A stretch of DNA of 64,000 bases from Burkholderiales bacterium GJ-E10 (GCA_000828975.1 AP014683.1:697520-761519); one strand, 5' to 3'; shown: positions 41,686 to 54,613, numbered from the stretch's first letter. Numbers and translations are program-made. The notes: a model not told the origin generated them from the sequence alone.

Positions 41686-43212
41686 TTGACATCGGATAAG
41701 CCTAAACCGTTGGTTTTGCAGCAAAAACAGGACGGGCAGATACAGCCGCATACAGGGAGTGATCGGGTGTCTGATCCGGTTTCCGCAGGGGAGGAACGCG
41801 AACCCCGGCGCGAGGTGGAGGCGGCGGCCGAGTTGCAGCGCGCGCAGCAGGATCTGCAGCGGCTCGCGATCATGGAGCCGCTCACCCGCCTGTTGCATCG
41901 CCAGGCATTCGACGAACGCGGGCAGCAGGCGCTTGCCGACGCGTCGGCGGGCAGCCGGCAGTGCGCGCTGGTGGTCATCGGGTTGGACGGATTCCGCCTG
42001 CTCAACGAAGTGTATGGGCAGCGCGTCGGCGACCGGATCCTGCAGGGAGTGGCGGCCCGGCTGCGCAATTTCGTTCGCGAGCCCAATCTGTTGGGACGAC
42101 GCGGCGGCGATGAGTTCGCGGCCTTGCTGACGGACACCGCGGACGCGGATACGGCGATGCATGCGACGCGCGAGATGCTCGCGGCGATCCAGCGCCTCGA
42201 GCGGGTCGGGAACATCGAGGTCCAGGTCGACGCCTCTGCCGGTGTCGTGCTGTTTCCGGCCGACGGCGGCGACATCGACAGCCTGGTGGAGGCGGGCGAT
42301 GCGGCGCTGGCGCGCGCCAAGCGCGAGGGCGGTCAGCGTTGTGCGCGATTCTCGCCCGACCTCGGCCGCGCCAAGGATCTGCGCATCCGCCTCGAGCAGC
42401 GGCTGCGGCGGGCTTGCGAGGCCCGCGACTTCCGTCTGTTCTACCAGCCGCAGGTGTCCTTGCCGGACCGGCGCCTGGTCGGCGCCGAAGCCCTGGTGCG
42501 GTGGAACGATGCGGAGCTGGGCGACATTTCGCCCGCGGAGTTCATTCCGATCGCGGAAGCGAGCGGACTGATCGACGGCCTGAGCGACTGGGTGCTGCGG
42601 GAAGTCTGCCGCCAGCGGCAGATGTGGCGCCAGGTCGGACTCGACCTTCCGCCGGTTGCCATCAACCTGTCGGGGGTGCAGCTGCGCAGCCCGGGGTGCG
42701 TGCGGAGCGTGTTGGAAACGATCGATGAATTCCAGATCTCGCCCGAGGAACTCGAGGTCGAGATCACCGAAACCTGGTTTCTCGATTCCTCATCGCCGCT
42801 CGCCCAGGAAAACCTGCAGCGGCTGAAGATGGCCGGCGTGCGCTCGGCGCTCGACGACTTCGGCGTCGGCTCCTCGAGCCTCGCCCAGTTGCGCGACCTT
42901 CCGATCCATCGGCTCAAGATCGATCGCAGCTTCACCGTCGAATGCATGCGCAACGCGCGCACGCTCACGATCGTCAAGGCGGTCATCGACATGGCGCACA
43001 ACCTCGGCCTGACCGTGACCGCCGAAGGCATCGAGACCGCCGATCAGGAAGCCTGGATGCACCACCTCGGCTGCGACTCCGCGCAGGGCTTCCACATCGC
43101 CCGCCCCATGCCGGCGGAGGATTTTCTCCGCCGGTATCTGGCGGAGCGCGCCCGGCCGGCGGCATCGCGCCCGATCGGCGATGGCAACCCCGGCGCGCAT
43201 TCCGTGCAATAG
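41686..43212 (+). CDS. GGDEF-EAL cyclic-di-GMP protein
   Basis: 508 residues from a TTG with GGAG upstream. An in-frame GTG at 41767, also with GGAG, is an alternative and may be the native start if the ICE altered the 5' end. The GGDEF motif is intact ([10 protein letters not shown], near residue 142), as is the EAL domain (GAEALVRW near 268, INLSG, EITET, LDDFG, LKIDRS, AEGIE). It could therefore make or break cyclic-di-GMP. No sensory domain or membrane helix precedes GGDEF, only a short coiled coil. It is the first chromosomal gene right of the ICE. Confidence 0.85.
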   Translation: MTSDKPKPLVLQQKQDGQIQPHTGSDRVSDPVSAGEEREPRREVEAAAELQRAQQDLQRLAIMEPLTRLLHRQAFDERGQQALADASAGSRQCALVVIGLDGFRLLNEVYGQRVGDRILQGVAARLRNFVREPNLLGRRGGDEFAALLTDTADADTAMHATREMLAAIQRLERVGNIEVQVDASAGVVLFPADGGDIDSLVEAGDAALARAKREGGQRCARFSPDLGRAKDLRIRLEQRLRRACEARDFRLFYQPQVSLPDRRLVGAEALVRWNDAELGDISPAEFIPIAEASGLIDGLSDWVLREVCRQRQMWRQVGLDLPPVAINLSGVQLRSPGCVRSVLETIDEFQISPEELEVEITETWFLDSSSPLAQENLQRLKMAGVRSALDDFGVGSSSLAQLRDLPIHRLKIDRSFTVECMRNARTLTIVKAVIDMAHNLGLTVTAEGIETADQEAWMHHLGCDSAQGFHIARPMPAEDFLRRYLAERARPAASRPIGDGNPGAHSVQ

Positions 43213-43226
43213 CAAACCGACCCCAC

Positions 43227-45548
43227 ATGGCAGAACAACCGGATCTCTTTGCGGCTCCGCCTTCCGAAATGCCGGAAGGCCTGAGCCTCGCGCACTTTGC
43301 CCAGCGGGCCTATCTCGATTACGCCGTATCCGTGGTCAAAGGGCGCGCCCTGCCCGACGTCGCCGACGGCATGAAGCCGGTGCAGCGGCGCATCCTGTAT
43401 GCGATGGACGCGATGGGCCTCGTTCCCGGCGCGAAGCATGTCAAGTCCGCGCGCGTCGTGGGCGATGTGATCGGCAAATACCATCCGCATGGCGATCAGG
43501 CGGCCTACGATGCGCTGGTGCGCATGGCGCAGGATTTCTCGCTGCGGTATCCGCTCATCGACGGGCAGGGCAATTTCGGCAGCCGCGACGACGATCCCGC
43601 CGCCGCGATGCGCTATACCGAAGCGCGCCTGACGCCCATCGCCCGCGCACTGCTCGACGAGCTGGGCCAGGGGACGACGGATTTTCTGGCCAACTACGAC
43701 GGCAGCCAGGAGGAGCCGCGGCTGTTGCCGGCACGGTTGCCGATGGTGCTGCTGAACGGCGCGGCCGGAATCGCCGTCGGCATGGCGACCGAGATTCCGC
43801 CGCACAACCTGCGCGAGATCATCGCAGCGGCGCAGGCGCTGCTGCAGGATCCGGGCCTGGGCCTCGATGCGGTGCTCGAATCGGTCCGGGGACCGGACTT
43901 TCCCGGCGGCGGACAGCTCATTTCGGATCCGGCGGAGATCCGGGCGGCCTATGAGACCGGACGGGGCAGTCTCAAGATGCGCGCGCGCTGGCGCTTCGAG
44001 GAGCTGGCCCGGGGACAGTGGCAGCTCGTCGTGACCGAACTGCCGCCGGGAACCTCGGCGCGGCGGGTGCAGGAAGAGGTCGAGGAGCTGATCAATCCCA
44101 AGGTCCGGGCGGGGCGCAAATCGCTCACTCCGGAGCAGCAGCAGACGCGTCAGGTGGTGCTTGCGGTGCTCGACCGCATGCGCGACGAATCCAGCCGCGA
44201 TGCGGCGGTCCGGCTGGTGTTCGAGCCGCGCACGGCCAAGGTCGACCGGCAGGAACTCGTCAATACCCTGCTGGCGCACACCAGCCTGGAGCTCAATGCC
44301 CCGGTCAATCTCGTGATGATCGGGCGCGACGGTCGTCCGCGGCAGAAGCCGCTGCTGGAGATCCTGCGCGAGTGGCTGGACTTCCGGGTCGAGACGGTGC
44401 GACGGCGCAGCCGCCATCGACTGGATCGGGTGCTCGACCGCATTCACGTCCTCGAGGGGCGGCAGGCCGTGCTGCTGCGGATCGAGGAGGTGATCCGGGT
44501 GATCCGCAACTCGGACGAGCCCAAGGCCGACCTGATCGCGGCGTTCGGGCTCTCCGAGCGGCAGGCGGAGGACATCCTCGAAATGCGGCTGCGCCAGTTG
44601 GCGCGCCTGGAAGGCATCCGCCTGGAGCGGGAACTGGGCGAACTGCGCAAGGACGAAGCATCGCTGCGCAAACTGCTCGATTCCGACGCGGCGCTCAAGC
44701 GGCAGGTCGGCCGGGAGCTGGACGAGGATGCGCGCCGCTTCGGCGATGCGCGGCGCACCCTGGTGGAGGAGGCGGCGCGCGCCACGGTCGAGGCCAAGGT
44801 GCTCGACGAAGCGGTGACGGTGATCGTTTCGCAGCAGGGATACGTACGCGCGCGCAGCGGTCACGGCCACGATGCCGGGCAGTTCGGTTTCAAGGCGGGC
44901 GACGCGCTGTACGGCGCCTTCGCGTGCCGTACGGTCGATCATCTGGTGGCGGTCGGATCGAACGGCCGCTGCTACACCATCCCGGTCGCCAGTCTGCCTT
45001 CGGCGCGCGGCGACGGCTTGCCGGTGACGGCGATGATCGACCTCGAAGCCGGGACGCGCCTGCTTGCCTACGTCGCCGGCGCAGCGGCGACGCCGCTGGT
45101 GTTGGCCACCAGTGCGGGCATGGGGTTCGCCTGCCAGATCGGCGATCTGTTGAGCCGGCAGAAGGGTGGCAAGCAGTTCCTGAATCTGGACGAAGGCGCC
45201 GAACCGCTGCGGCCGGCGATCGTCGACCCGGCGCACCACGACCGGATCGCCTGCGTGTCGGAACGCGGACGGTTGCTGGTATTCCCCGCCGCGGAAATCA
45301 AGTCGCAGGCGGGCGGCGGGCGCGGCGTCCGGTTCATGGGCCTGGATGTCGGGGAAAAGATGGTCGGCTCGGTCAGTTGTTCGGCCTCAGGGGTGGTGGT
45401 TTCGGGGGTCGCCGCGCGGTCCGGCAAGGCGGTGGAAGTGGTGGTGGCCGGCCGCGACCTGGCGGGATATGCCGGCAGTCGGGCGCGCAAGGGAACGGCA
45501 CTCAAGCCGCGGATGCAGGTGACCCTGATTCGCAGCCCTTCGCCTTAG
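43227..45548 (+). CDS. parC: DNA topoisomerase IV subunit A
   Basis: 773 residues. Breakage-reunion domain with catalytic Tyr130 ([10 protein letters not shown]), the quinolone-region [14 protein letters not shown] and the GyrA/ParC coiled-coil arm. The C-terminal region (about 510-773) has the degenerate GyrA-box blades of ParC. It decatenates daughter chromosomes with ParE. ATG 43227 fits the family's start; it lies 14 bases after the GGDEF-EAL gene. Full length. Confidence 0.9.
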   Translation: MAEQPDLFAAPPSEMPEGLSLAHFAQRAYLDYAVSVVKGRALPDVADGMKPVQRRILYAMDAMGLVPGAKHVKSARVVGDVIGKYHPHGDQAAYDALVRMAQDFSLRYPLIDGQGNFGSRDDDPAAAMRYTEARLTPIARALLDELGQGTTDFLANYDGSQEEPRLLPARLPMVLLNGAAGIAVGMATEIPPHNLREIIAAAQALLQDPGLGLDAVLESVRGPDFPGGGQLISDPAEIRAAYETGRGSLKMRARWRFEELARGQWQLVVTELPPGTSARRVQEEVEELINPKVRAGRKSLTPEQQQTRQVVLAVLDRMRDESSRDAAVRLVFEPRTAKVDRQELVNTLLAHTSLELNAPVNLVMIGRDGRPRQKPLLEILREWLDFRVETVRRRSRHRLDRVLDRIHVLEGRQAVLLRIEEVIRVIRNSDEPKADLIAAFGLSERQAEDILEMRLRQLARLEGIRLERELGELRKDEASLRKLLDSDAALKRQVGRELDEDARRFGDARRTLVEEAARATVEAKVLDEAVTVIVSQQGYVRARSGHGHDAGQFGFKAGDALYGAFACRTVDHLVAVGSNGRCYTIPVASLPSARGDGLPVTAMIDLEAGTRLLAYVAGAAATPLVLATSAGMGFACQIGDLLSRQKGGKQFLNLDEGAEPLRPAIVDPAHHDRIACVSERGRLLVFPAAEIKSQAGGGRGVRFMGLDVGEKMVGSVSCSASGVVVSGVAARSGKAVEVVVAGRDLAGYAGSRARKGTALKPRMQVTLIRSPSP

Positions 45549-46171
45549 TGTCCTGCGTCATTCCGGTTCGAGCGCAAGTGCGACGCGCACGGTCGGGCGC
45601 GCCTTTCGTGCGTGCCGGATGCGTGCGCAAGGTGGGTGTCGCGCTCGGGATCCGGGCGCCCTGCACCGGTTCCGGCCCGGTGTCGCGGTCGGCCCTGCAG
45701 GCCGACTCCGTTGCGCTGCTCGGAGTCGGGGCGCACGGCCAACTCGCTCTGCGTCCTGCGGACGCGACGCTCGGACAGGGGCCGTGAGTCAGAAGTGGAA
45801 GCGCGCAGTCGCGCGCCGCCCCGTCTCCTGCGCTGCGCACCGCGCCCCCTGATGGGGCCGGAACCGGTACAGGGCACCCGGATCCCGCGGCAAACGCCGT
45901 GGCATTGCGAGCACGAGATCGCATCATTCGGGATCATGGCAATTCCAATGGAGGGGGGCCTTGCTTGGTTGCCGGGTCGAGGTCGTGGCGGCGAGACGCA
46001 GCCACCGCTCGCCGGCGGGGTGCAACCGCCATCGCTGCAATCGGCTTCCGATGGCGGTCTTTTCTTCGTGCCCCATTTCCAAAGCACTACACTAGCCGGT
46101 TGTTCCGGGCGCGGGGAAGCAGGGATGGTTGCACCCGCGCGCAAGGCAGAGGGGGATGCATGGGCAGAGTG
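45549..46171. other. Intergenic region with a large inverted repeat
   Basis: No convincing gene in about 620 bases. It contains the 33-bp inverted repeat pair at 45646 and 45855, which bounds 242 bp of GC-rich sequence, and a GC-rich tail before the htpG promoter. Confidence 0.5.
45646..45887. repeat. MITE-like unit bounded by 33-bp inverted repeats
   Basis: Bases 45646-45678 and the complement of 45855-45887 match at 31 of 33 positions; both contain CGGGATCCGGG...CCGGTTCCGGCCC. The 242-bp unit has no gene. It could be a non-autonomous transposon or a large REP-type intergenic element. Confidence 0.6.
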
Positions 46172-46199
46172 CTTGAATTTTCCATCTGCGGCCCCATCT
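46172..46199 (+). promoter_or_regulatory. Sigma-32 heat-shock promoter of htpG
   Basis: CTTGAA (46172-46177) and CCCCATCT (46192-46199) are separated by 14 bases, a close fit to the RpoH consensus. It lies 35 bases before the htpG ATG. Confidence 0.8.
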
Positions 46200-46234
46200 T
46201 TGCGGCGGATTCTTTTTCGTCACCAGGAATTTCC

Positions 46235-48132
<1,898 letters not shown>

Positions 48133-48136
<4 letters not shown>

Positions 48137-48852
48137 TCACGTTCTCGGAAGCGAACGGGGTCCGCTATCTGCATTTCGGTACGGAATGGGTCCAGGGTGC
48201 GATGCGGCTGTCGCACCCGTACCGCCTGGAGCTCGAATACCAGCGGCAGATGATGGCACCGCTGGTATTCGCGCCGCAGCCCCGCGCGGTTCTGCAACTG
48301 GGGCTGGGCGCGGCGGCGCTGACCAAGTTCTGCCACCGGTACCTGCCGGATTCCCGTGTCACCGTGGTGGAAATCGATCCGGCGGTGATTCTCGCTGCGC
48401 GGCAGTGGTTCGCCCTGCCGCCGGACGATGCCCGCCTGCGCGTGGCGCGCGCCGATGGCCGGGCATATCTCGATCGCCACCCGGCAAGCGCCGACTGGTT
48501 GCAGGTGGATCTCTACGATGCGGGTGCGAAAGGGCCGGTGTACGACGATGTGCCCTTCTATGCCGCCTGCCGCGGGGCCTTGCGCGACGGCGGGGTGGCG
48601 GCATTCAACCTGTTCGGACGGGGCCTGCGGCATAGCCTGCGGGCCCTCGACGAGGTATTCTCCCGGCGCTGGGTCCGCCTGCCGGCGACGGCCGAGGGCA
48701 ACCACGTCGTCCTGGCGTTTGCCGGCGACTGCAGCCTGGCCGCGGCCGGTCGGGCGGCGGCAGCGCGGTCGGTGGAGGCGCGATTCGGACTCCCGGCGCC
48801 GGCGTGGATCGACGGCCTACGAGGTCCGGCTGACCGCGGCATGCCGTATTGA
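48133..48852 (+). CDS. Spermidine-synthase-like methyltransferase-fold protein
   Basis: 239 residues. GTG start overlaps the htpG stop (GTGA). Rossmann fold with [12 protein letters not shown] (SAM/dcSAM-binding loop), [13 protein letters not shown] and DGRAYL, as in the SpeE-like family. The spermidine synthase catalytic DxxD is represented by QVDLYDA. True putrescine aminopropyltransferase activity is not assured, since many short SpeE-like proteins have other or unknown roles. Confidence 0.7.
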
Positions 48853-48918
48853 TGGGCGGTCCCGTATTTTTTCAGTATATTTTCAGGTTTGCCGTCGCAC
48901 ACTACGCGTTTCCTTGCC

Positions 48919-50496
48919 ATGGGCGGGCACCACGATGGCCTTCGCGAGCCGATGATCCAGAATGCAGACTTGTCCGGGGATTTCGTCGGGGATGGTTTCC
49001 CGGCGGGATACGCGGAGCATTCCCGCGACGCGTTGCAGGCGGCCGTGGCGGTCGTGTCCGGGCTGTCGGCGTCGTCGTTTTCCGGCATCGTCGATCGGGT
49101 TCGCGACATGATCTCGCTGGTCCGGGATTTCAACGTCAGCTTGCCGTGGGTGCGGGGATTGCTGGCGGCCAAGTCCGAGGCGCTGCGGGATGCTTATCTG
49201 CGGCGCTTGCGACAGCGGCAGGATGCCGCGGTGGCGGGACTGTTCTCCGATGACCCGAACTGGCGCAGGCCGTCCGGGTCGGGGGTCGACGTGCTGGTGG
49301 CGGGGGACGGAGTCGCGGACCGGATCGTCGATCGGGTCGCCGCCCGCATCGTCGGGCGCATGCGCACCGCGGCCGAGGAGCCGCTGCGCGAATTGCAGGC
49401 CATCGTTCGCGTTTTGTCCGACCGCGAGGATCTTCCGGTTTCGGCCAACCCGTTTGCGCCCGACGTGTTCGTCGGCGCCCTGATGCAGGCGGCCGTGGAT
49501 GTCGGGCTGGCACCGCAGGCCTGGGTCGCATTCCTTACCGTATTTGAACGCGATCTCGGTGCCGAGGTGCGGCGGATCGAACATGCCGTGGTCGAGCACT
49601 TTCGCCTCCAGGGGGTCGATCCGCGCTCGGGGGCGCGACCGGACTCCCGACAGGATTCCCGGCAGGACGCATGGCAACAGGACCAGCGGGTCCGGTCGTG
49701 GATCGCGTACCTGCGCCGCCGGAGCGCGGCCGGCGATCTGAGTCGGGCGGATGCGCGGGGCGATGGGGTGGCCGCGCAGGCAGACCTCCAGGGCGACGAT
49801 CCGACGCGCAGCGCCGACCTGGCGCGGGCATGCCAATTCCTCGCCGCATTGCGCGCGGGGGCGCGCGACGAGGCGGGGACGCGGACTTTTGCGGCGGATT
49901 TCTTCCCGAGCGAACCGCTCCTCGCGGCATTGGGGGAATTGCAGGCGCTTGCCCTGCAAGGAATCCGCGGCGTGACGTTTGCCGCGAGTGCCGCCGGGTC
50001 CATCGAGACCTGGCGCGGACACCTCGTGGAACAGGCGGAGCGGCCGGAAGAGCAGTGCATGATCGACATCGTGGCCATGCTGTTCGGCCACATCCGGTGC
50101 GCCGCGCGGATTCCGCCGGCGGTCCAGGACCTGCTCGCACGGTTGCAGTTCCCGGTGCTCAGGGCGGCGTTGCTCGATTGTCGCGGGTTCGCGTCGAGCA
50201 CCCACCCGGCTCGTCGTTTCATGGACCGCATCGCGCAGGTGGCCGTTTGCAGCAGCGCCGACGCCGCCGAGAGCGAGTCGTTCCGGTTCGAGGCCGAACG
50301 GCACGTGAACCGGATCGTCCGCGAGTTCGACCGCGACGCCGGGCTTTTCGAGCAGGCGCTCGCCGAGTTCGACCGGTATCTCGCAGCCTCGGGGCATGCG
50401 TTCGAGCGCCGGTCGATCACCGAGCACGCGGTCGCGCGCTTCGTCGCCGGCACCGTGCTGCGCGCCGCTCCGACGGCCGATCGGGCGCCGGCATAA
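48919..50496 (+). CDS. DUF1631 family protein
   Basis: 525 residues from ATG 48919; an upstream TTG at 48889 and a downstream ATG at 48952 are alternatives. Long, mostly helical protein with the DUF1631 features of the NPFAPDVFVGALMQAA region, FERDLGAEV and a C-terminal HVNRIVREFDRD segment. Such proteins are found in beta- and gammaproteobacteria and have no settled function. It stands as a single gene between the SpeE-like gene and a convergent cluster. Confidence 0.7.
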   Translation: MGGHHDGLREPMIQNADLSGDFVGDGFPAGYAEHSRDALQAAVAVVSGLSASSFSGIVDRVRDMISLVRDFNVSLPWVRGLLAAKSEALRDAYLRRLRQRQDAAVAGLFSDDPNWRRPSGSGVDVLVAGDGVADRIVDRVAARIVGRMRTAAEEPLRELQAIVRVLSDREDLPVSANPFAPDVFVGALMQAAVDVGLAPQAWVAFLTVFERDLGAEVRRIEHAVVEHFRLQGVDPRSGARPDSRQDSRQDAWQQDQRVRSWIAYLRRRSAAGDLSRADARGDGVAAQADLQGDDPTRSADLARACQFLAALRAGARDEAGTRTFAADFFPSEPLLAALGELQALALQGIRGVTFAASAAGSIETWRGHLVEQAERPEEQCMIDIVAMLFGHIRCAARIPPAVQDLLARLQFPVLRAALLDCRGFASSTHPARRFMDRIAQVAVCSSADAAESESFRFEAERHVNRIVREFDRDAGLFEQALAEFDRYLAASGHAFERRSITEHAVARFVAGTVLRAAPTADRAPA

Positions 50497-50563
50497 GGGT
50501 TCCGGATCCCGATCCGTCCTCCCGATCGGGTGGGGCCGCCGCGGTCGGTTGCAACGCCCCGGC

Positions 50564-51004
50564 TCAGGATGACCGTCGCCGCAGGCACTCCAGCAAGGCG
50601 TCGTTGATCGCCATCGGATCGGCGGGAAGCGTGCCGCGCTGCGTCCGCCAGACCACTTCGCCGAGGCATTCCATTGCAGCATGCGCGCCGGCATGCGCGT
50701 CGCCGGTGCGCCGGCGCAGTTGTTCCAGCAGGGCGCGGATCCCCGGCGGCTGATCGATCGATTCCTGTTCCCGCAGCGTCAGGTGCATCGCAAGATGCAG
50801 GAACGGATTTTCGCGCCCCGCCTCCACGGGAAAATCCATTTCCTGAGCGCGCTCGACGTCGGCAAGCAGCGCGTGGTACTCGGGATGATCTTCGATGCAG
50901 GCGATCGCCAGGCTCTCCAGCGGCGTCGCGACGCTCCCTTCGCAATGCTTGCGCCAGGCGTCGCAGAAAAACCGGCGGACTTGTTCGCGCGAGGGGTTGA
51001 ACAT
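50564..51004 (-). CDS. DUF1841 family protein
   Basis: 146 residues. Start MFNPSREQVRRFFCDAW; the conserved core (LESLAIACIEDHPEYHALL, then NPFLHLAMHLTLREQ) is typical of DUF1841. The in-frame upstream extension was rejected since it overlaps nth. Downstream of nth by 14 bases in the same direction, as is common in Burkholderiales. Function unknown. Confidence 0.85.
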   Translation of the reverse strand: MFNPSREQVRRFFCDAWRKHCEGSVATPLESLAIACIEDHPEYHALLADVERAQEMDFPVEAGRENPFLHLAMHLTLREQESIDQPPGIRALLEQLRRRTGDAHAGAHAAMECLGEVVWRTQRGTLPADPMAINDALLECLRRRSS

Positions 51005-51018
51005 GGCGGATTTCCTTG

Positions 51019-51660
51019 CTACTTCGGCGCCGGCGTCTTCGGCTCGTACCCGCATTGCGCCGCGACGATGCAGCGCCAGCATTCGGGCTTGCGCGCCTTG
51101 CATACGTAGCGCCCATGGAGGATCAGCCAATGGTGGGCGTGGTTGCGGTATTCCGCCGGGACCACGCGCAGCAGTCCTTCCTCGACCGCCCGCACGGTCT
51201 TTCCCGGCGCAAGTCCGGTGCGGTTGGCGACGCGGAAGCAGTGCGTGTCGACGGCGATCGTCGGTTCTCCGAAGGCGACATTGAGGACCACGTTGGCCGT
51301 CTTTCGACCCACGCCCGGCAGGGCCTCCAGCGCGGCGCGATCGCGGGGTACCTGTCCGCCGTGCTGTTCGAGGATCCGGCGGGAAAGCGCGACGACGTTG
51401 CGCGCCTTGGCGCGGTACAGCCCGATCGTGCGGATATGGGCCGCCAGCGCTTCCTCGCCCAGGGCGGCAATCGCCGCGGGCGTGTTCGCGTGCGGGAACA
51501 GTTTTGCCGTCGCGGCGTTGACCGACTTGTCGGTTGCCTGTGCCGAGAGCACGACCGCGACGAGCAGTTCGAAGGGCGTGGAATAGTGCAACTCGCTCTC
51601 GGGATGCGGGTTGGCGCGCGCGAAGGCGGCAAACATCTCCCGGATCTTGCGCGGCGTCAT
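51019..51660 (-). CDS. nth: Endonuclease III (DNA glycosylase/AP lyase)
   Basis: 213 residues. HhH-GPD domain with catalytic Lys120 ([15 protein letters not shown]) and Asp138 (IAVDTH). C-terminal [4Fe-4S] site of pattern C-x6-C-x2-C-x5-C ([17 protein letters not shown]). It removes oxidised pyrimidines in base-excision repair. ATG overlaps the ferredoxin gene stop by 4 bases, so the two are coupled. Confidence 0.95.
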   Translation of the reverse strand: MTPRKIREMFAAFARANPHPESELHYSTPFELLVAVVLSAQATDKSVNAATAKLFPHANTPAAIAALGEEALAAHIRTIGLYRAKARNVVALSRRILEQHGGQVPRDRAALEALPGVGRKTANVVLNVAFGEPTIAVDTHCFRVANRTGLAPGKTVRAVEEGLLRVVPAEYRNHAHHWLILHGRYVCKARKPECWRCIVAAQCGYEPKTPAPK

Positions 51661-52202
51661 CGGGCGGCCCGGCGTGCGCGCGCGCGCTCCATCGCCTGCT
51701 GCAGGATGTGGCGGCCCTGCCGGATCTCCTCCGGGCCGATCGTCGCCCCGTCCTGCGCGCCCAGGTCGAGGTTGCCGGAGCCGGGTCGGCGTTTCGTCGG
51801 TTCCCGGCTTTCCCGCGCGATGCGTTGCACGCGCGCCTGCGTCCGGGCGTCCGCGCGCAGCGCGTCGCCCTCCGTCCAGGCGCGGGGCGGCTGGGTGGGC
51901 ATCAGCGCAATGCAGTCCATCGGACACGGCGGCAGGCACAGGCCGCAGCCGGTGCATTCGGCGGCCAGCACCGTATGCATGCGCCGCGCCCTTCCGACGA
52001 TCGCATCGACGGGGCACGCGCGGATGCAGAGCATGCAGCCGATACAGCGCGATTCGTCGATGCGGGCAAGCCCGAGAAAGCGATGAGAATGCCAGTCGGG
52101 TACGACGGCGTGGCTCTTCCTACTTTCCGCGATGGCCGGAGCCGATGCCGTCGCAGGGGCGGGGCTGCACGGCGCGTGGTCGCCCGCGTCCGGTGCGTTC
52201 AA
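51657..52202 (-). CDS. rsxB: RnfB/RsxB-type ferredoxin
   Basis: 181 residues. Two [4Fe-4S] motifs, [12 protein letters not shown] and [12 protein letters not shown], sit in the centre, followed by a helical, charged tail typical of the betaproteobacterial RnfB-like protein encoded next to nth. The N-terminal membrane anchor of true RnfB is missing. It overlaps genes on both sides by 4 bases. Likely an electron-transfer partner. Confidence 0.8.
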   Translation of the reverse strand: MNAPDAGDHAPCSPAPATASAPAIAESRKSHAVVPDWHSHRFLGLARIDESRCIGCMLCIRACPVDAIVGRARRMHTVLAAECTGCGLCLPPCPMDCIALMPTQPPRAWTEGDALRADARTQARVQRIARESREPTKRRPGSGNLDLGAQDGATIGPEEIRQGRHILQQAMERARARRAAR

Positions 52203-53248
52203 GGCATTTTCCCTGCCCGATCGATTTCCCGGGCGGTCTGCTCGTACAGGTCGTGGTGCGGGCCTCCGAGCGCCAGCGCCCGCCCGATCGCCGCGCGCGC
52301 GCCGGCAAGCCGGTGTTGCGCCAGCAGCGATGCCGCGAGGTTGTTCCAGGCGTCCGCTGCGGCGGGCTGCAGCGCGACCGCCCGCCGGAATGCCGTGACC
52401 GCGTCCGCCGGGTCGTCCATTTCAAAGGCGCTGTTTCCCAGGCCCATCCACGTGGCATAGCTCCGGGGCGCCCGCCGGGTGAGGGCGGCGTAGGCGTGGT
52501 GCGATGCCCGTACATCGACGCGCTCGAGCGCCGCCGCCGCATCGAGGAGCGCGTCGAGGGACGGTGTCACCGGGAGCCGGCGCGGGTCCGTGGCGACCAT
52601 CGCCCAGTCGCCGCTGCGGTCCCAGGTGTGCTCGAAGACTTCCATGGGCAAGGCTTCGTGCGGCTCCGGACCGGATCGCAGCCGGATGATGCCGGCAGGA
52701 ATGTCATATCCGACGACCACCGAGTAATGCCAGACGGGGTAGATCGGCAGCCCGAGGTTCTGCAGCACGATCACCGGATTTCCGGCATCGACTTCCCGCA
52801 GGACGGCGTCGAGACGCGGCGGCAGCTGCACCGCAAGCCGGCCTTGCCGCCGCGCCGCGGCGAGCATTTCCGGCGCAAAGGAGCCGTGGCGCCCGGGCGT
52901 GAACACCGACGCGCGCACCGAATCGGGGGTGATCCGGGAACCGGTTGCACCCAGGACCATCGCCAGCGTCGCCGGCCCGCATTGATCTTTTTCCTGGGCG
53001 AAGTAGGGAACGCGGTTGCCCAGGTCGTGTGCGGGATCGATCCCCAGCGTGTCGTGGGTCCCGCGCATCGACGCGCGCACGGCGTCGGTCTGCGGCGTGG
53101 CGCAGGCGGCGACGAGCAGCGCCGACGCCGTCAGCGCAAGCGCGCGAACGAGCCGGGCGGCATTCGCCGCCAACGGCCGGTCCGGGCGCGCCGCTCCCCG
53201 GTCAATGATGAAGCGACCGGGTGAACGGAAATACCTTGGTGAGTCCAA
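52199..53248 (-). CDS. PA2778-family C39-like cysteine peptidase lipoprotein
   Basis: 349 residues. Signal with lipobox LLVAAC near residue 48. Papain-like C39 domain with Cys in [12 protein letters not shown], His in [10 protein letters not shown] and a following Gly/Pro segment. C-terminal TPR repeats ([38 protein letters not shown]). Paired with the PA2779-type gene upstream, as in Pseudomonas. The 53248 start overlaps that gene's end by 47 bases; a shorter start cannot be excluded. Envelope peptidase of unknown substrate. Confidence 0.75.
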   Translation of the reverse strand: MDSPRYFRSPGRFIIDRGAARPDRPLAANAARLVRALALTASALLVAACATPQTDAVRASMRGTHDTLGIDPAHDLGNRVPYFAQEKDQCGPATLAMVLGATGSRITPDSVRASVFTPGRHGSFAPEMLAAARRQGRLAVQLPPRLDAVLREVDAGNPVIVLQNLGLPIYPVWHYSVVVGYDIPAGIIRLRSGPEPHEALPMEVFEHTWDRSGDWAMVATDPRRLPVTPSLDALLDAAAALERVDVRASHHAYAALTRRAPRSYATWMGLGNSAFEMDDPADAVTAFRRAVALQPAAADAWNNLAASLLAQHRLAGARAAIGRALALGGPHHDLYEQTAREIDRAGKMP

Positions 53249-53588
53249 GGATGTCGGTGATCAACAGGATTACGAACACGGCGAACAGGATCCCCAGGAC
53301 GTCGCCGCCCGCCGGAAGCCCGTCGATGCGCTGGGCGAAGTCCTGCGCCTCCCGATCGGTGAGTGCGTTGACGCGCGCCTGGACCTGCGCCGGATCGACG
53401 CCGTTGGCGAGCAGGACCTTGCGCACGTCCTGGCGTGCCAGCCAGGACCGGATGTGCTGGCGCGCCGAACCGTCGGCATGCAGCACCTGTTCGGTGCCGA
53501 CCAGCGCGGCCTGCGCGGGCAGCGGGACGGTTGCGCCAAGGAGGCTCAGGGAAGCCATCGCGGCGACGGCCTTTTTGGAAAAACGCAT
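53202..53588 (-). CDS. PA2779-family membrane protein
   Basis: 128 residues. N-terminal signal/anchor (KKAVAAMASLSLLGATVPLPAQA), a helical middle (EQVLHADGSARQHIRSWLARQDVRKVLLANGVDPAQVQARV) and a C-terminal membrane helix ([20 protein letters not shown]). These features match PA2779 proteins, which always travel with a C39-like PA2778 partner. ATG follows GGAGGAG. Confidence 0.8.
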   Translation of the reverse strand: MRFSKKAVAAMASLSLLGATVPLPAQAALVGTEQVLHADGSARQHIRSWLARQDVRKVLLANGVDPAQVQARVNALTDREAQDFAQRIDGLPAGGDVLGILFAVFVILLITDILGLTKVFPFTRSLHH

Positions 53589-53665
53589 CGTCTTCTCCTC
53601 CGAAATAAAGTTCCTGGCCGGCTCGCGCCGCCCATTCCGGAGCCTTGGGATCGCCCCGAGGCTCC

Positions 53666-53989
53666 TTACCGCTTCAGGTATTGCAGCTTGTCCTTCACGT
53701 CCTTCCATTCGTCCGCGTCCGGCGAGTGCGCCTTCATGCGGGTGATGGATGGCCACTTCTTCGCCAGTTCCGCGTTCATCGCGACGAATTGCTGCTGGTC
53801 CGCCGGCACGTCTTCCTCGGCATAGATCGCATTGACGGGGCATTCCGGAATGCAGACCGCGCAGTCGATGCACTCATCGGGATCGATGGCGAGAAAGTTC
53901 GGACCCTCGCGGAAGCAATCGACAGGGCAGACGTCGACGCAATCGGTGTACTTGCAGCGGATGCACGATTCGGTAACTACGTGAGTCAT
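53666..53989 (-). CDS. fdxA: 7Fe-8S ferredoxin FdxA
   Basis: 107 residues. [18 protein letters not shown] forms the [3Fe-4S]/[4Fe-4S] set with [12 protein letters not shown]. The C-terminal extension ending in [11 protein letters not shown] is typical of FdxA. It is a low-potential electron carrier. Single gene with its own upstream region. Confidence 0.95.
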   Translation of the reverse strand: MTHVVTESCIRCKYTDCVDVCPVDCFREGPNFLAIDPDECIDCAVCIPECPVNAIYAEEDVPADQQQFVAMNAELAKKWPSITRMKAHSPDADEWKDVKDKLQYLKR

Positions 53990-54070
53990 CTGGCGACCTG
54001 ATCGGGAATGGGCCGGAAAACGCGGCCGGAAAAGGGCAAAAGTGTACCGGATTTGCCGTAAGGCCCCCAG

Positions 54071-54613
54071 TCACCACGTCGCGTGCAGGGCATCGATTTC
54101 ATCGGGCGCCGGCTTGAAGCCGGGGTGTCGGGCCGTGCCGGGCCGCGGCGGCGGCATCTTCCGCCGCCTGCGCGACCACTCCGCCAACTGGCGCTTGCGC
54201 GCATCGGAGAGGTGCTGAAAGCTGCGGGTGAGCGCCCGGCGGCGTTCGGCCGGCAGCGAATAGGCCCGTTCGAGATTGTTGCGCGCCGTGATCCGCTGTT
54301 CCCGCGTGAGGTGGGCCAGTTGCGGCATGCGCGCGTGCATGCGCGCCTTGCCTTCCGGCGACAGCTTCTGGTAGCGCGCCGCGATCCGCAGCCACTTCCG
54401 CTTGCGGTTGGCGTCGAGCCGGTTCCAGATCGATGCCAGCGGGGAGAGGGCCTCGCGCTGCGCTGGTGTCAGGGCGGACCAGGTCGGCCCCGCGAGCGCC
54501 GAAACCCGGATCATTTCCGGAGGGGCGTCGGCTCGTGCGGCGGGCACCGATGCGCCGGCGACCAGCAGGGAAAGCAACAGCGCGGTGGCGAACCGCCGGC
54601 CCCGGCGCTTCAT
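54071..54613 (-). CDS. DUF3106 family exported protein
   Basis: 180 residues. Signal peptide (FATALLLSLLVAGASVPAARA), then repeated helical WSALTPAQREALSPLASIWNRLDANRKRKWLRIA-like units, as in DUF3106. Probably periplasmic, function unknown. It overlaps the DUF3619 gene by 4 bases and is last in the sigma-factor operon. Confidence 0.8.
   Translation of the reverse strand: MKRRGRRFATALLLSLLVAGASVPAARADAPPEMIRVSALAGPTWSALTPAQREALSPLASIWNRLDANRKRKWLRIAARYQKLSPEGKARMHARMPQLAHLTREQRITARNNLERAYSLPAERRRALTRSFQHLSDARKRQLAEWSRRRRKMPPPRPGTARHPGFKPAPDEIDALHATW

Noticed and set aside
41590-41770. tRNA gene as integration target of the ICE
   Set aside because: No cloverleaf-compatible sequence or tRNA 3' end could be recognised between the integrase and the GGDEF-EAL gene.
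43044-45239. 731-codon leftward open frame across parC
   Set aside because: Antisense shadow; parC is full length with its active-site tyrosine.
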